64,000 bases of DNA from Psychrobacter sp. ANT_WB68 (GCF_008369115.1 NZ_VOAZ01000003.1:496001-560000), one strand, 5' to 3'. Counted from the first letter of the stretch, positions 1 to 9,504 are shown. Notes: generated from the letters alone by a model not told the origin. Program-made: numbers and translations.

Positions 1-130
1 TTTTGTCCCAGCGATTAGCGATTTTTGTGCCAAAGACCGCATGCATATGGCGCAGTATCGAGAGCAGGCATTTGAAGCCTTGCCCTTTAATATTGATAAT
101 ATGCCTACATTTGATAGTACTAATGTTTGA
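1..130 (+). CDS. 3' end of an unrecognised gene (partial)
   Basis: The reading frame that starts at base 2 is open from the window edge to a TGA at 128-130 and gives 42 C-terminal residues ending in PTFDSTNV. It precedes ubiC by 89 bp on the same strand. I see no domain or motif in so short a tail and cannot name the product. It could also be a chance open frame, although its codon choice resembles the neighbouring genes. Confidence 0.45.
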   Translation, partial: FVPAISDFCAKDRMHMAQYREQAFEALPFNIDNMPTFDSTNV

Positions 131-219
131 TAGCACTGATTAATATTCGATATATCGTTTTTTTAGCAATTGCCTATGTAATAGCTTTTTACTTAACCTT
201 TTCCTATCAGCCGTAAACT

Positions 220-720
220 ATGAACCGTAATCTTTCTTGTTCTAACCCGCTATCTGCTCCCATTGAGCTATTAGATTTTCTCAATACTGAAGGTTCGCTC
301 ACTGCCATGCTTGAGGTAAAAGCAGGGCAACCGTTACGCGTCGAGCGTAGCTTTGAGGGTTATCGGTTATTGTCCCTAGCTCAAAAAAAACAATTAAGGG
401 TACAAGGCGCGGCGCTGAGTCGCCCGCTCTTGGCGTGGGTACGCGAGGCACAGTTATATGGCAATGATGTAAAGCCATGGGTGCAAGCGCAAAGTATTTT
501 TCCTTTAGCGAGTTTGAAGGGGCAGGCACGCCGTTTACAGCAGCTAAAAAGTACGCCGATTGGCTATGTGTTATTTAAGCGCAGTCGTACCTTGCCCAAT
601 CAGCGTTTTATCCAACAAACCGCAGATGGTTGGCAACGGCAGACACTTTATGATTGGTATGGTCGTAACATACTTATCAGTGAAACTTTTTTGGCGGCGT
701 TTTTATCTAAGGACTGTTAA
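220..720 (+). CDS. ubiC: Chorismate--pyruvate lyase
   Basis: Probably converts chorismate to 4-hydroxybenzoate plus pyruvate, the first committed step of ubiquinone synthesis, in the cytoplasm. At 166 aa it matches the usual UbiC length of about 165. It carries the family blocks LLAWVREAQLYG, WVQAQSIFPLASL and ISETFL. Arg75 and Glu155 fall where the E. coli enzyme has its substrate-binding Arg76 and Glu155. ubiA, often the partner gene, is not adjacent here; glyA follows after 309 bp. No clear Shine-Dalgarno is seen before the ATG at 220. Confidence 0.9.
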   Translation: MNRNLSCSNPLSAPIELLDFLNTEGSLTAMLEVKAGQPLRVERSFEGYRLLSLAQKKQLRVQGAALSRPLLAWVREAQLYGNDVKPWVQAQSIFPLASLKGQARRLQQLKSTPIGYVLFKRSRTLPNQRFIQQTADGWQRQTLYDWYGRNILISETFLAAFLSKDC

Positions 721-1029
721 ATAATTGCCATAAAGGCTCAGATGCAAAATCAGTAAGTCATTTATTTTATTGCGCATTTATTTCTCTGATAGCATCATTT
801 AAATCCTTGAGCTTAAGGCGAGGTTTTTTTGCGCTCACAGCACAAATTTTCATGTTACACTTAATCTTTAGCGATGATATCGATGCCTTTATAGTTCGAG
901 TCTATCGCCAATCTGGACAAGTTAATAACAGGTTCATTGCCTTTGCTTGCCCATTTTCACCTCCTTTTATTACTCGCCTCTTTTCAATGAGCACTACCAT
1001 TAACGATAGCCACTACCTAGGACATCACT
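721..1029 (+). other. ubiC-glyA intergenic region
   Basis: This 309-bp gap lies between two genes on the same strand. An open frame at 807-1037 crosses it and runs into glyA, but its product is not recognisable and it has no good ribosome site, so I treat it as non-coding. It presumably carries the glyA promoter. I do not recognise a riboswitch or a terminator hairpin in it. Confidence 0.5.
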
Positions 1030-2286
1030 ATGTTTAAAGATATTTCTATCAAAGAATTTGATCCAGTACTTGCTGAAGCCATGGCCGCTGAAAGCGTTCG
1101 TCAAGAAAACCACATTGAGCTTATCGCTTCAGAAAACTACTGCTCACAAGCAGTGATGGAAGCACAAGGCACCGACCTGACCAACAAATACGCTGAAGGT
1201 TATCCTGGCAAGCGTTATTATGGTGGCTGTGAGCATGTTGACGTCGTTGAGCAATTGGCCATCGACCGTGCAAAAGAATTGTTTGGTGCAGAATATGTGA
1301 ACGTACAACCGCATTCTGGTAGCCAAGCAAACTCTGCTGTTTTCTTAGCATTATTAGAAGCCAATGATACCGTCCTTGGCATGAGCTTAGATGCGGGTGG
1401 TCATTTGACCCATGGCGCACATATCAACTTCTCAGGTCTGAACTACAACGCGGTACAGTATGGCTTGGTTGAAGAAACGGGTCTTATCGATTATGACGAA
1501 GTTGAGCGTTTGGCAAAAGAGCACAAGCCTAAAATGATTATCGCGGGTTTCTCAGCCTATTCACAAGTAGTAGATTGGGCACGTTTCCGCGAAATCGCTG
1601 ACGAAGTGGGTGCTTATTTACTAGTCGATATGGCTCATGTAGCTGGTCTGGTCGCTGCTGGCGTTTATCCAAGCCCAGTACCATTTGCGGATGTGGTGAC
1701 TACCACAACGCATAAAACCTTACGTGGCCCACGCTCAGGTATGATTCTTGCTCGTGATGAGAAGCTTGCCAAAAAATTAAACTCAGCGGTATTCCCAGGT
1801 AACCAAGGTGGTCCACTGATGCATGTTATCGCTGCCAAAGCGGTATCATTCAAAGAAGCATTAGAAGATGACTTTAAGACTTATCAGCAGCAAGTGGTCA
1901 AAAATGCCCAAGCGATGGCGAAAGTTATCATCGACCGTGGCTATGAAATCATCTCTGGTGGTACTGAAAACCACTTGATGCTCATCAGCTTGGTTAAGCA
2001 AGAAATGACGGGTAAAGAAGCCGATAAATGGTTGGGTGATGCGCACATTACGGTCAATAAAAACGCCGTTCCAAATGATCCGAAATCTCCATTTGTGACC
2101 TCTGGTATTCGTATCGGTACGCCAGCGATTACCACGCGCGGCTTCAATGAGGCGCAAGCGGGTGAGTTGGCAGGTTGGATTTGTGACGTGCTGGACAGCC
2201 GTGGTGATGAAAAGGTTACCGCTGAAGTACGTGGTAAAGTGGAAGCTATCTGTAAAGAGCTTCCTGTCTATGCTAAAAATCAGTAA
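1030..2286 (+). CDS. glyA: Serine hydroxymethyltransferase
   Basis: PLP enzyme that interconverts serine plus tetrahydrofolate with glycine plus 5,10-methylene-tetrahydrofolate, the main source of one-carbon units. The 418 aa length equals the bacterial norm. The PLP-binding lysine sits in [14 protein letters not shown] at Lys229, the same number as in E. coli GlyA. The N-terminal [11 protein letters not shown] and [11 protein letters not shown] blocks are typical. An AGGA at about 1019-1022 precedes the ATG. The gene stands alone, ends at a bidirectional terminator and converges on gltS. Confidence 0.97.
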   Translation: MFKDISIKEFDPVLAEAMAAESVRQENHIELIASENYCSQAVMEAQGTDLTNKYAEGYPGKRYYGGCEHVDVVEQLAIDRAKELFGAEYVNVQPHSGSQANSAVFLALLEANDTVLGMSLDAGGHLTHGAHINFSGLNYNAVQYGLVEETGLIDYDEVERLAKEHKPKMIIAGFSAYSQVVDWARFREIADEVGAYLLVDMAHVAGLVAAGVYPSPVPFADVVTTTTHKTLRGPRSGMILARDEKLAKKLNSAVFPGNQGGPLMHVIAAKAVSFKEALEDDFKTYQQQVVKNAQAMAKVIIDRGYEIISGGTENHLMLISLVKQEMTGKEADKWLGDAHITVNKNAVPNDPKSPFVTSGIRIGTPAITTRGFNEAQAGELAGWICDVLDSRGDEKVTAEVRGKVEAICKELPVYAKNQ

Positions 2287-2320
2287 TTTCTGATTAGTTG
2301 GCTTTATAAGTTAGATATAA

Positions 2321-2353
2321 AAAAACCGCTTAGCTTTTGCTAGGCGGTTTTTT
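2321..2353. terminator. Bidirectional intrinsic terminator between glyA and gltS
   Basis: The arms are AAACCGCTTAGC and GCTAGGCGGTTT, with one G-U pair and a TTTT loop. The hairpin is flanked by an A run on the left and a T run on the right, so it can end transcription from both convergent genes. Confidence 0.85.
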
Positions 2354-2396
2354 ATTTCATAAATTATTTTTAATCTAACAACATTGCATCAATAGC

Positions 2397-3668
2397 TTAA
2401 AACGGTATCTTCGTAAATATCTGCAAGATAGTCGCGTTAACAATATCGACAAAGAAAGCACCAACCATCGGTACAATCAAAAATGCTTTAGGTGATGGTA
2501 AATAGCGATCGGTCACTGCCTGCATATTGGCAATAGCCGTTGGCGTTGCGCCCATACCGAAACCCGAATGTCCGGCTGCCAATACCGCCGCATCATAATC
2601 TTTGCCCATAATTCTAAAGGTGACAAAATAAGCATAACCAATCATGACGGCAGTTTGTACGAGTAAGATTATTAAGACCGGTCCTGCTAAATCTGTCAAT
2701 TCCCACAGTTTCAATGACAACAATGCCATGGCTAAAAATAGGCTTAACGAAGCATTACCAATCACATCGATAGCACGGTCGAACATATCAAAATTGAACA
2801 CCATGGTTAACGCATTACGGATAATAACGCCGCCTGCTAATGCCCAAACGAAGGTGGGCAGCTCAAATGCGGTGCCCTGTGCAACGATGGTCATCAAATC
2901 GGCAAATGCTAAAGCGCCTGCAAACAATGCCAAACTTTCGATAGTAGACGAGGCGGTAATTAGACGAATGTTATCAGGCTTCTCAAACATCTCTTCATGT
3001 CTATGATCGTCATCTTCGGTATGCTTGGTACTGTATAACGACTGCTTACCAGCTAATTTTTCTACCTCGCTTGGATTTGGATTGACAGGTGTTGGTTTAA
3101 GTCCCATTTTATTGATCAATCGACGTGCAACAGGACCACCAACCAAGCCACCTGCAACCAAACCATAAGTAGCAACGGCAATACCGAGGGTGGTGGCACC
3201 AACCACACCATACTGTTCTTCTAACACAACACCCCATGCACCCGCTGTACCATGCCCGCCTGTTAGAGCGATTGAACCTGTGACCAAGCCGAGCAAAGGA
3301 TCAAGACCAAGCGCGCTTGCCATTGCTACGCCAACCACATCCTGCAAGATAATAAAAACGGATACGACAATGGTAAAAATGAGTAACGGTGAACCACCAG
3401 CTTTCAGGCGTCCAAAATCGGCACTCAGACCAATGGATGCAAAAAACATCAGCATGGTCGCAGTTTGTAACGCTTGATTGAAGCTAAAGGTATGACCCCA
3501 TATTAAATTAAGAGCATATACAATCGCAGCAGCAACCAGACCGCCTGCGACAGGCTCCGGAATATTAAAGTCTTCTAAGAACTTGATCTTCTTTACCAAG
3601 AAGCGTCCAAGCAAAAGTACCAGCGTGGCTAATATCAGGGTGTAATAGCCGTTTAGGGTGATTTCCAT
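2397..3668 (-). CDS. gltS: Sodium/glutamate symporter
   Basis: Inner-membrane Na+-coupled glutamate carrier (ESS family). The 423 aa form hydrophobic segments throughout. GltS blocks are visible, including the N-terminal EPVAGGLVAA, a GGHGTAGAWG motif in the first half and GHSGFGMGATPTAIANM in the second half, the inverted-repeat reentrant-loop signatures of the family. A charged, His/Asp-rich loop at about residues 215-232 separates the halves and makes the protein about 20 aa longer than E. coli GltS. An AAGGATTAAC ribosome site precedes the ATG. The window also encodes a separate ABC glutamate importer (gltIJKL). Confidence 0.93.
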   Translation of the reverse strand: MEITLNGYYTLILATLVLLLGRFLVKKIKFLEDFNIPEPVAGGLVAAAIVYALNLIWGHTFSFNQALQTATMLMFFASIGLSADFGRLKAGGSPLLIFTIVVSVFIILQDVVGVAMASALGLDPLLGLVTGSIALTGGHGTAGAWGVVLEEQYGVVGATTLGIAVATYGLVAGGLVGGPVARRLINKMGLKPTPVNPNPSEVEKLAGKQSLYSTKHTEDDDHRHEEMFEKPDNIRLITASSTIESLALFAGALAFADLMTIVAQGTAFELPTFVWALAGGVIIRNALTMVFNFDMFDRAIDVIGNASLSLFLAMALLSLKLWELTDLAGPVLIILLVQTAVMIGYAYFVTFRIMGKDYDAAVLAAGHSGFGMGATPTAIANMQAVTDRYLPSPKAFLIVPMVGAFFVDIVNATILQIFTKIPF

Positions 3669-3705
3669 ATGTTAATCCTTTATATAAATATAAATATAAA
3701 TTAAC

Positions 3706-3743
3706 CTGAATTCGGGATAAATCTGTTTTTATCTCGAATTCAG
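3706..3743 (-). terminator. Hairpin between the barstar gene and gltS
   Basis: Arms CTGAATTCGGGATAAA and TTTATCTCGAATTCAG pair over 16 bp with one mismatch and a 6-nt loop. There is no clean T tract on the minus strand, so this may be a Rho-assisted end, an RNA-stabilising hairpin or an operator for gltS rather than a classical terminator. Confidence 0.5.
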
Positions 3744-3752
3744 ATTCTTATC

Positions 3753-4136
3753 TTATGGGCGACTCAAAGAATCGTCGGACGCCACAACAATCCATAATTT
3801 CGGTTTGCCAAAATCTTTATAAGCGTCCTCAATGATGCTCTTAAAGACATTAAAGTCCTCAGTGTTGATTTTTTCTACCTTATTTAAGTAAAGCGTGAAA
3901 TCTGTGATATCACTATCGGTTAAACAGTCCCAAGCGCTGTCCCAATTATGGGCAAAATAGCTCGGAAAATTGGCGGCTTTTGCTAAGCTGGTCAGTAGCG
4001 TTTCTTTATCTAAAACATCGCCAATTGGAATGTTAATCGCTTGCTCAGGAATGCCGTCCACAAAGGCTTTATTTTCCTGCTCAATGTCGTTTTGATTGAT
4101 GCTGTTTTGATTAACATAGTAAATAGCTTGGCTCAT
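3753..4136 (-). CDS. Barstar-family ribonuclease inhibitor
   Basis: A 127-aa protein with the barstar core FPSYFAHNWDSAWDCLTD at residues 57-74. Aligned to Bacillus barstar, Tyr60, Asn64, Asp66, Trp69 and Asp70 occupy the places of Tyr29, Asn33, Asp35, Trp38 and Asp39; Tyr29 and the two Asp residues plug the barnase active site. No signal peptide is visible, so it should be cytoplasmic. It starts 1 bp after the stop of the upstream ribonuclease gene and is almost certainly cotranscribed with it. By family knowledge it would bind and block that RNase. The first 35 residues are not recognisable as barstar. Confidence 0.88.
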   Translation of the reverse strand: MSQAIYYVNQNSINQNDIEQENKAFVDGIPEQAINIPIGDVLDKETLLTSLAKAANFPSYFAHNWDSAWDCLTDSDITDFTLYLNKVEKINTEDFNVFKSIIEDAYKDFGKPKLWIVVASDDSLSRP

Positions 4137-4137
4137 A

Positions 4138-4905
4138 CTAGTTTACCTCTAACGGTCGAAAGCTATCGTAATGGTCGACGGTCAAATAATAGACGGTTGG
4201 TGGATGACCGCCTGTCACAATACGCCGTGCGCCTCGATCAGAAATCCCCGGCGTAGGTACGGTATATTCCCGATAATAGCCTTGCGACTGGGCAGGTAGC
4301 TTGCCTTCACGATTATAGAAAGTCGTGCCATCTTTATTCGGATAGGGGAACGGCCCGCCTTGCTGAATAAGCGCCAGTGTCTGATCTATTTGTGCATCAC
4401 CCGTGATAGCTGCTGCACTGGAGCTAGTGGTTTTAGATGCCGTCTGTGATATAGGCGTTGTTTGCATGCCATCTGCAAACAAACTGGATTTTAAATCCCC
4501 AAAGAGGTAAACCGCGATGGCAATAATGGCGATTAAACTCAATAAGGTAGAGAAACTGCTTTTCTTGTTTTGGCTGCCACGAGTATTTTTCTGCTGATTG
4601 TTTTTCTGATAAGCGTTTCGATTATTTTTATGCTGAGTCTTATCTACATTGCGATGCGCTGAATTTGTCACTGAATTTGATGCTGAAGTTGCTAAAATAC
4701 TTAATTCATCAGAGGTAACTTCAGTCGCGCGCAATTGATTTTTTTCATTACGCTGACTATTAAAATAGACGCGTTGACCTTCGTTGATAGGTTGCGCCAA
4801 GCGCACGGTGCTGATATGAAAGAAGACATCTTCACTTTGATTGTCTACCTCGATAAAGCCGTAGCCTTTATCGGCATTCCAGTGTTTAATTTTGCCGCTT
4901 TGCAT
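4138..4905 (-). CDS. Cold-shock domain / transmembrane / guanyl-specific ribonuclease fusion
   Basis: The 255 aa hold three parts. Residues 1-66 are a cold-shock domain with RNP1 KGYGFIEV (13-20) and RNP2 DVFFHIS (26-32). Residues 67-117 form a polar Asn/Gln/Lys-rich linker. Residues about 118-138 are one hydrophobic helix. Residues about 168-255 match the RNase Sa/barnase family along their length, including GPFPYPNKDG, NREGKLP, YYREYTVPTPG and the final DHYDSF. The RNase Sa catalytic set Glu54, Arg65, Arg69, His85 corresponds to Glu213, Arg224, Arg228 and His245, all present, so an active enzyme that cleaves after guanosine is likely. Topology is inferred: nucleic-acid-binding domain in the cytoplasm, RNase outside. 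The barstar gene follows directly. Confidence 0.88.
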   Translation of the reverse strand: MQSGKIKHWNADKGYGFIEVDNQSEDVFFHISTVRLAQPINEGQRVYFNSQRNEKNQLRATEVTSDELSILATSASNSVTNSAHRNVDKTQHKNNRNAYQKNNQQKNTRGSQNKKSSFSTLLSLIAIIAIAVYLFGDLKSSLFADGMQTTPISQTASKTTSSSAAAITGDAQIDQTLALIQQGGPFPYPNKDGTTFYNREGKLPAQSQGYYREYTVPTPGISDRGARRIVTGGHPPTVYYLTVDHYDSFRPLEVN

Positions 4906-4973
4906 GGGCGCGCTATCCTATCGATGGTTTTTATTCAGCAAAATAATTTTTATATAACATATTTATCAATAAT

Positions 4974-5005
4974 AAAAAACGCCAGCAATGAAGCTGACGT
5001 TTTTT
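4974..5005 (-). terminator. Intrinsic terminator after proA
   Basis: Arms AAAAAACGCCAGC and GCTGACGTTTTTT pair with one mismatch around a 6-nt loop. On the minus strand the hairpin ends in a T run, which fits the end of the proA transcript before the ribonuclease gene. Confidence 0.8.
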
Positions 5006-5070
5006 ATTGATTATACTTGAGTTGGGTAATAAATTATAGTGAGGAAATAATACGCTAGGCAGGTATTGAG

Positions 5071-6372
5071 CTAGGTGCGCGTTTCGCCATGACCGTAAAC
5101 GATCCATTTTTGTGAGGTCAAACCTTCGAGTCCAACCGGTCCGCGCGCATGGATTTTATCGGTTGAAATACCGATTTCAGCACCAAGTCCATATTCAAAC
5201 CCATCAGCAAAACGGCTAGAGGCGTTAATCATGACGCTGGCCGAATCGACTTCGCGGATAAAGCGTTGCGATTTGGTGTAATTGTCGGTAATGATAACGT
5301 CAGTGTGATGGCTGCCATGGGTATTGATATGCTCAATCGCTTCATCGATACCTGATACTACTTTAATGGCTAGAATAGGCGCGAGATATTCAGTATCCCA
5401 ATCATCGCTGGTCGCTGCCGACAGATGACCTTTGAGGGTAGCATTGTCATTTAAAATAGCCTGTGATTTCTCATCAAGGCGCAGTTGCATGGCATCGTCG
5501 GCTTTGACGATGGCTTCAGCAACTTTTGGTAATAGCTCATTGGCGATTGATTCATCGACCAATAGCGTCTCCATAGTATTACAGGTGCCATAGCGATGAG
5601 TTTTGGCATTGACGCTAACTTTAATAGCAATATCGGCATCGGCATCGCTATCGATAAAGGTATGACAATTACCGTCTAAATGCTTAATAACGGGTACGCG
5701 TGCATCACGGCTAATGCGTTCAATCAAGCCTTTACCGCCGCGTGGCACGATAACATCGACATAGTCAGTCATGGTAATCAGCTCGCCAACGGCAGCGCGG
5801 TCGGTGGTCTCTAGCACTTGGACACTATGCTCAGACATATCGACTTTCTTTAAACCTTTTAAGATGCATTTAGCAATCGCTTGATTGGATTCAAATGCTT
5901 CCGAGCCACCACGTAGAATAATAGCGTTCCCTGACTTTAGCGCCAAGGAAGCGGCTTCTAAGGTCACGTTAGGACGTGACTCATAAATCATACCGACCAC
6001 ACCGAGTGGCACGCGCATTTTACCTAAATGAATACCTGATGGCTGATAGGTCATATCTGTGACTTCACCGATAGGATCGGGTAGCGCCGCGACGTCTTTT
6101 AAACCTTGCAGCATACCATCGAAACGTGCGTCGTTTAGTTCTAGGCGATCTAATAAGGCGGCGTCTAAGTTATTTTTTTTACCCTTATCCATATCGACTT
6201 TATTGGCAGCTAAAATATCTGCTTTGGCGCTTTTTAACTCATCATAGATAGCCATCAACGCTGAGTTCTTTTTGCCCGTATTGGCCGCCGCAAGTGCTCG
6301 TGATGCGGCGCGTGCTTGCTGACCAACGGTTTGCATGTAAGTAGTAATATCTGCGGTATTCGATTGACTCAT
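5071..6372 (-). CDS. proA: Gamma-glutamyl phosphate reductase
   Basis: Second enzyme of proline synthesis: reduces gamma-glutamyl phosphate to glutamate semialdehyde with NADPH. The 433 aa are close to the family norm of about 420. The aldehyde-dehydrogenase-type catalytic cysteine is Cys264 in [14 protein letters not shown], and the C-terminal [20 protein letters not shown] and [16 protein letters not shown] blocks are diagnostic. proB is not adjacent, unlike in E. coli. An AAGGAAGAG-like ribosome site lies just before the ATG. Confidence 0.96.
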   Translation of the reverse strand: MSQSNTADITTYMQTVGQQARAASRALAAANTGKKNSALMAIYDELKSAKADILAANKVDMDKGKKNNLDAALLDRLELNDARFDGMLQGLKDVAALPDPIGEVTDMTYQPSGIHLGKMRVPLGVVGMIYESRPNVTLEAASLALKSGNAIILRGGSEAFESNQAIAKCILKGLKKVDMSEHSVQVLETTDRAAVGELITMTDYVDVIVPRGGKGLIERISRDARVPVIKHLDGNCHTFIDSDADADIAIKVSVNAKTHRYGTCNTMETLLVDESIANELLPKVAEAIVKADDAMQLRLDEKSQAILNDNATLKGHLSAATSDDWDTEYLAPILAIKVVSGIDEAIEHINTHGSHHTDVIITDNYTKSQRFIREVDSASVMINASSRFADGFEYGLGAEIGISTDKIHARGPVGLEGLTSQKWIVYGHGETRT

Positions 6373-6888
6373 AAATTCTCTTCCTTATATTTATAAATAA
6401 AGGGTTGTAGACCAGTAATCATGAATCTTAAGCGTTATAAAATATTTATGCATAAAGAAAAGCAGTAGAACTGCCAATTATCATCACTAATCTACAAAAA
6501 TATGTTTTTTCAGAATCTGAAAATGCTCTGCTATTTAACATAGAGGAGATGAAGACCATAGTAAAGTCGATTTTGTGAACAAAGACCGTTTATCAAGCAC
6601 TGCAGAGTTTTTTAGCGTTGTTTTCGATTATCTTTTATAAACATTTGGTTTTATGTTTTTACTATTATTTGGTTTTTATCAATAAGAATAGGAATAGTAC
6701 TTTAAAATAAAAGATGAGCAGCTAGAACTCAGTGTGCTGTTACGTATTTTTAACAGAACTGCGCTGTAATTGCTAAGGTAATGATTATAAGTCGTGCGTA
6801 TAGTGGGCGCTAAGATATTAGCTCACCACGCTATTAATAAGATGAATAGCAGTGACTAGTAGGATAAATACTCATGATGGAGAATAAA
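6373..6888. other. AT-rich intergenic region between divergent proA and the small lipoprotein gene
   Basis: About 515 bp without a convincing gene. It separates two divergent transcription units and should carry both promoters. I see T-rich tracts but no tRNA, no strong terminator and no clear repeat. A small RNA cannot be excluded by eye. Confidence 0.4.
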
Positions 6889-7218
6889 ATGGCTATTGAA
6901 AAGAATGCGTATAAAAACTGGTTAACGATTGGCTTAGTGGCAGCGGCATTAAGTATCAGCGCCTGCGGTAAAAAAGACGAGGCACCGATGGATGTCGAAC
7001 CAACAGCTGATGCGCAGACAGCGGTAGAAGATGAAGCAACGGGCGTCGCAACTGCAGGCAGCACTGATGATGTCGCAATTGCCAGTGCGAATGGCAGCAG
7101 CAACAACACCAACCAAGGTATGGCAGTCGGTGAAAATGATGATGTTGCAGTAGCAACTGCCGATGATGCGGAAGTACTCGATGGTACTGAAAGCGAAGAA
7201 CATGTTTCCACTTACTAG
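6889..7218 (+). CDS. Small acidic lipoprotein of unknown function
   Basis: From the ATG at 6889, which has a GGAG seven bases upstream, the product is 109 aa; an in-frame ATG at 6874 would add five residues. A short basic N-terminus, a hydrophobic stretch and the lipobox ISAC at Cys26 mark a lipoprotein signal. The mature chain is short, almost free of aromatic residues and rich in Asp, Glu, Ala, Thr and Val, so it is probably disordered. It resembles no family I know. A strong hairpin follows. Confidence 0.65.
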   Translation: MAIEKNAYKNWLTIGLVAAALSISACGKKDEAPMDVEPTADAQTAVEDEATGVATAGSTDDVAIASANGSSNNTNQGMAVGENDDVAVATADDAEVLDGTESEEHVSTY

Positions 7219-7288
7219 TCTTGCTAAGTTCTGACTGACTTCGATTGATTAAGTCAGCAGATAAAACAGCGCTAACGGTGTTAAGATG

Positions 7289-7335
7289 ATAAAATGAGGC
7301 CCATAACTGACGGTGCGTTATGGGCCTCATTTTAT
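7289..7335 (+). terminator. Strong 19-bp perfect hairpin after the small lipoprotein gene
   Basis: The arms at 7289-7307 and 7317-7335 are perfect inverted copies with a 9-nt loop. The stem is GC-rich in its middle (GAGGCCCATAAC) and ends in TTTTAT, consistent with a terminator. It is longer than the other terminators in this window. Confidence 0.75.
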
Positions 7336-7620
7336 GAAGGGTATTGTAGTGTCAAAACCTAATGGGCAAAAGAAACTGGGTTTGCCTTTTTCTTGCATTA
7401 TAGGCGACAATATCGCGCCTTTATTGAACCCCTCATAATGTTATCAAAACGATGCTATTAAAACAGCGCTATTAAAGTAATCCTCGATAGTGCCTTTAGC
7501 TTCGAATGACTCATATTGATCTGGCTACTATCGATACTGTTATTATTGATACAGTGGCTCTTTAGAGAGCTTTTTGATAGCGCACTTTTTTACTCATATT
7601 TATTGGAAGTCTGCTAAACC
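7336..7620 (+). other. Upstream region of the polar amino-acid ABC importer
   Basis: Non-coding stretch that presumably carries the promoter of the ATPase gene. A short dyad ACTGT-N10-ACAGT lies near 7537-7556, too short to call an operator with confidence. Nothing else is recognisable. Confidence 0.35.
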
Positions 7621-8418
7621 ATGCCTGATACTGCAAAGAATTCGACTCGGCCTATCGCCTTAGATTTACAAGACGTCCATAAAAGCTATGGCTCATTAGA
7701 CGTGCTAAAAGGGGTGTCTCTCACCGCCTATGATGGCGACGTTATCTCTATTTTAGGCTCATCCGGCTCCGGTAAGTCGACCTTGCTACGCTGTATTAAT
7801 CTGCTAGAAAAGCCCAATCAGGGTCGTATCATCATTGGTAATGATGAGCTGATGCTAAAACCTAATAAGTCAGGCGAATTGCAAGCGGCAGATATCAAGC
7901 AGCTCGAAAGCTTACGTGCGCGCGTGGGTTTTGTTTTCCAAAACTTTAACTTGTGGCCGCACAAGACCATTTTGCAAAATATTATTGAAGGACCAACGCA
8001 GGTTCTGAAAATCAAAAAAGACCAAGCCATTAGCGATGCAGAAAAACTGCTCGATAAAGTCGGTTTGCTCGATAAAAAAGACGCGTATCCAGAAAATTTA
8101 TCCGGCGGTCAGCGTCAGCGTGTTGCTATTGCACGCGCGCTTGCGATGAAGCCACAAGTACTATTGTTTGATGAGCCGACTTCTGCTTTGGACCCTGAGC
8201 TGGTCAATGAGGTGCTAGCCGTTATGCGCGAGCTGGCAGAAGAAGGGCGTACCATGTTGATTGTAACCCATGAGATGCGTTTTGCGCGTGAAGTGTCGAG
8301 CAAAGTGGTATTTTTACATCAAGGCGTTATTGAAGAGATTGGTACGCCTGAGCAGGTTTTTGATAATCCAAAATCTGAGCGTGTTAAAGACTTTATGGCA
8401 GCACACCGCCAAAACTAA
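7621..8418 (+). CDS. Polar amino-acid ABC transporter ATPase (HisP/AotP type)
   Basis: ATP-hydrolysing subunit of an amino-acid importer, on the cytoplasmic face. The 265 aa hold Walker [10 protein letters not shown] (46-54), the Q-loop in [10 protein letters not shown], the signature LSGGQ (160-164), Walker [13 protein letters not shown] (180-191) and the H-loop His217. The insertion between Walker A and the Q-loop and the NFNLWPH block are typical of HisP-like proteins. It heads a locus of three binding proteins and two permeases, which makes a histidine/arginine/ornithine-type substrate likely; the exact ligand cannot be read from the sequence. Confidence 0.9.
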   Translation: MPDTAKNSTRPIALDLQDVHKSYGSLDVLKGVSLTAYDGDVISILGSSGSGKSTLLRCINLLEKPNQGRIIIGNDELMLKPNKSGELQAADIKQLESLRARVGFVFQNFNLWPHKTILQNIIEGPTQVLKIKKDQAISDAEKLLDKVGLLDKKDAYPENLSGGQRQRVAIARALAMKPQVLLFDEPTSALDPELVNEVLAVMRELAEEGRTMLIVTHEMRFAREVSSKVVFLHQGVIEEIGTPEQVFDNPKSERVKDFMAAHRQN

Positions 8419-8703
8419 AACACAGTTTTCAATTGCTTCAATTTTAATGGTTTTTAAACGATTAAAACGCCAAAATTGCTTGTTAGTAATCTTCTTAGAG
8501 CGTTTATTACTCAATAATCACAGTCGGTATGCAAAACGTTTGTTTTTGATATTTGAGTCAGGTATTATCAAAAGGTTTACAGGCAGTTGCTAGTAACGGC
8601 TGCTTGTGTCTTCTGTTAATTAAATTGCGTATCTGGCAGGGACGTCAGAGAACAAAATATCAGAACCCTATATTAAAAAAACCTATCAGAATTTAAGGAA
8701 TGT

Positions 8704-9504
8704 ATGATGTCGAATTCTCGCCTATTGTGGTCATCGATGACCGTCACCGCCGCGCTTATGCTTGGTGCTTGTAGTCAGCCTGCTAACGAAGCCACCGATA
8801 CCAACACTGATGCCCCTGCTGCAGAAACGGCTGGGAAGACCATTCGTATCGCCACCGAGGGCGCTTACCCTCCTTTTAACTATACTAATGCCGATGGCAG
8901 CTTGGCGGGTTTCGATATCGATGTTGCCAATGCACTATGTGCGCAGATGCAAGCCAAATGTGAGATTGTCGCCCAAGATTGGGACGGTATTATTCCAGGC
9001 TTATTGGCGCAAAAATATGACGCCGTCATCGCTGGTATGTCTATCACGGCTGAGCGTCAAGAGAAAGTTGATTTTAGCGAACCCTACTTTGCCAATACCA
9101 TGGTTTGGCTAACCGATACCAAAAGCGGCTTTGATCCTAAATCAATCAAAAGCTTAACTTTGGGCGGTCAACGTTCAACGACACCTGGTGCGTATTTACA
9201 AGACAATTATGAAGGCAAAGACGGTAACACCGTCAAGCTCTATGATAATTATGACAATGCTTATTTAGACCTAAAATCTGGTCGAAGTGATGCGGTGCTT
9301 GCTGAAAAAGTCTCCGCCAAATCATGGTTAGCGGACAACCCAGAAGGTTTCGGTATCGTAGGCGAAGAGATTGATAATGACGATAATATTGCCATTGCTG
9401 TGCGTAAAGGCGATCCAATCAAAGACAACTTTAACAAAGCGCTGAGCGAAATCCGTAGCAACGGTGAGCTTGCCCGTCTTGAACAGGAAAATTTCGGTCA
9501 ATAA
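8704..9504 (+). CDS. Amino-acid-binding lipoprotein 1 (HisJ/AotJ family)
   Basis: Periplasmic receptor anchored by lipid. Signal and lipobox LGAC end at Cys23 (Cys22 if translation starts at the second ATG, 8707, which is better spaced from AAGGA at 8695). The mature domain starts IRIATEGAYPPFNY and shows the HisJ-family pattern: a Cys-x6-Cys pair (LCAQMQAKC), DWDGIIPGLLAQKYD and SITAERQEKVDFSEPYF. The DWDG form is more like the arginine/ornithine receptors than HisJ itself. It is one of three tandem paralogues and is the shortest, with no C-terminal tail. Confidence 0.88.
   Translation: MMSNSRLLWSSMTVTAALMLGACSQPANEATDTNTDAPAAETAGKTIRIATEGAYPPFNYTNADGSLAGFDIDVANALCAQMQAKCEIVAQDWDGIIPGLLAQKYDAVIAGMSITAERQEKVDFSEPYFANTMVWLTDTKSGFDPKSIKSLTLGGQRSTTPGAYLQDNYEGKDGNTVKLYDNYDNAYLDLKSGRSDAVLAEKVSAKSWLADNPEGFGIVGEEIDNDDNIAIAVRKGDPIKDNFNKALSEIRSNGELARLEQENFGQ

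Noticed and set aside
721..1029. Glycine or other riboswitch before glyA
   Set aside because: No conserved aptamer core is recognisable.
807..1037. 76-aa open frame upstream of glyA
   Set aside because: It runs into glyA, lacks a ribosome site and resembles no protein; more likely the glyA leader.
2644..3006. Open frame antisense to gltS
   Set aside because: gltS is unmistakable on the other strand and the product has no recognisable feature.
6956..7330. Long open frames antisense to the small lipoprotein gene
   Set aside because: They mirror the biased Ala/Asp/Thr codons of the sense gene; His/Cys/Leu-rich products are typical of shadow frames.
7537..7556. ACTGT-N10-ACAGT dyad before the ABC ATPase
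   Set aside because: Five-base arms are expected by chance at this density; not called an operator.
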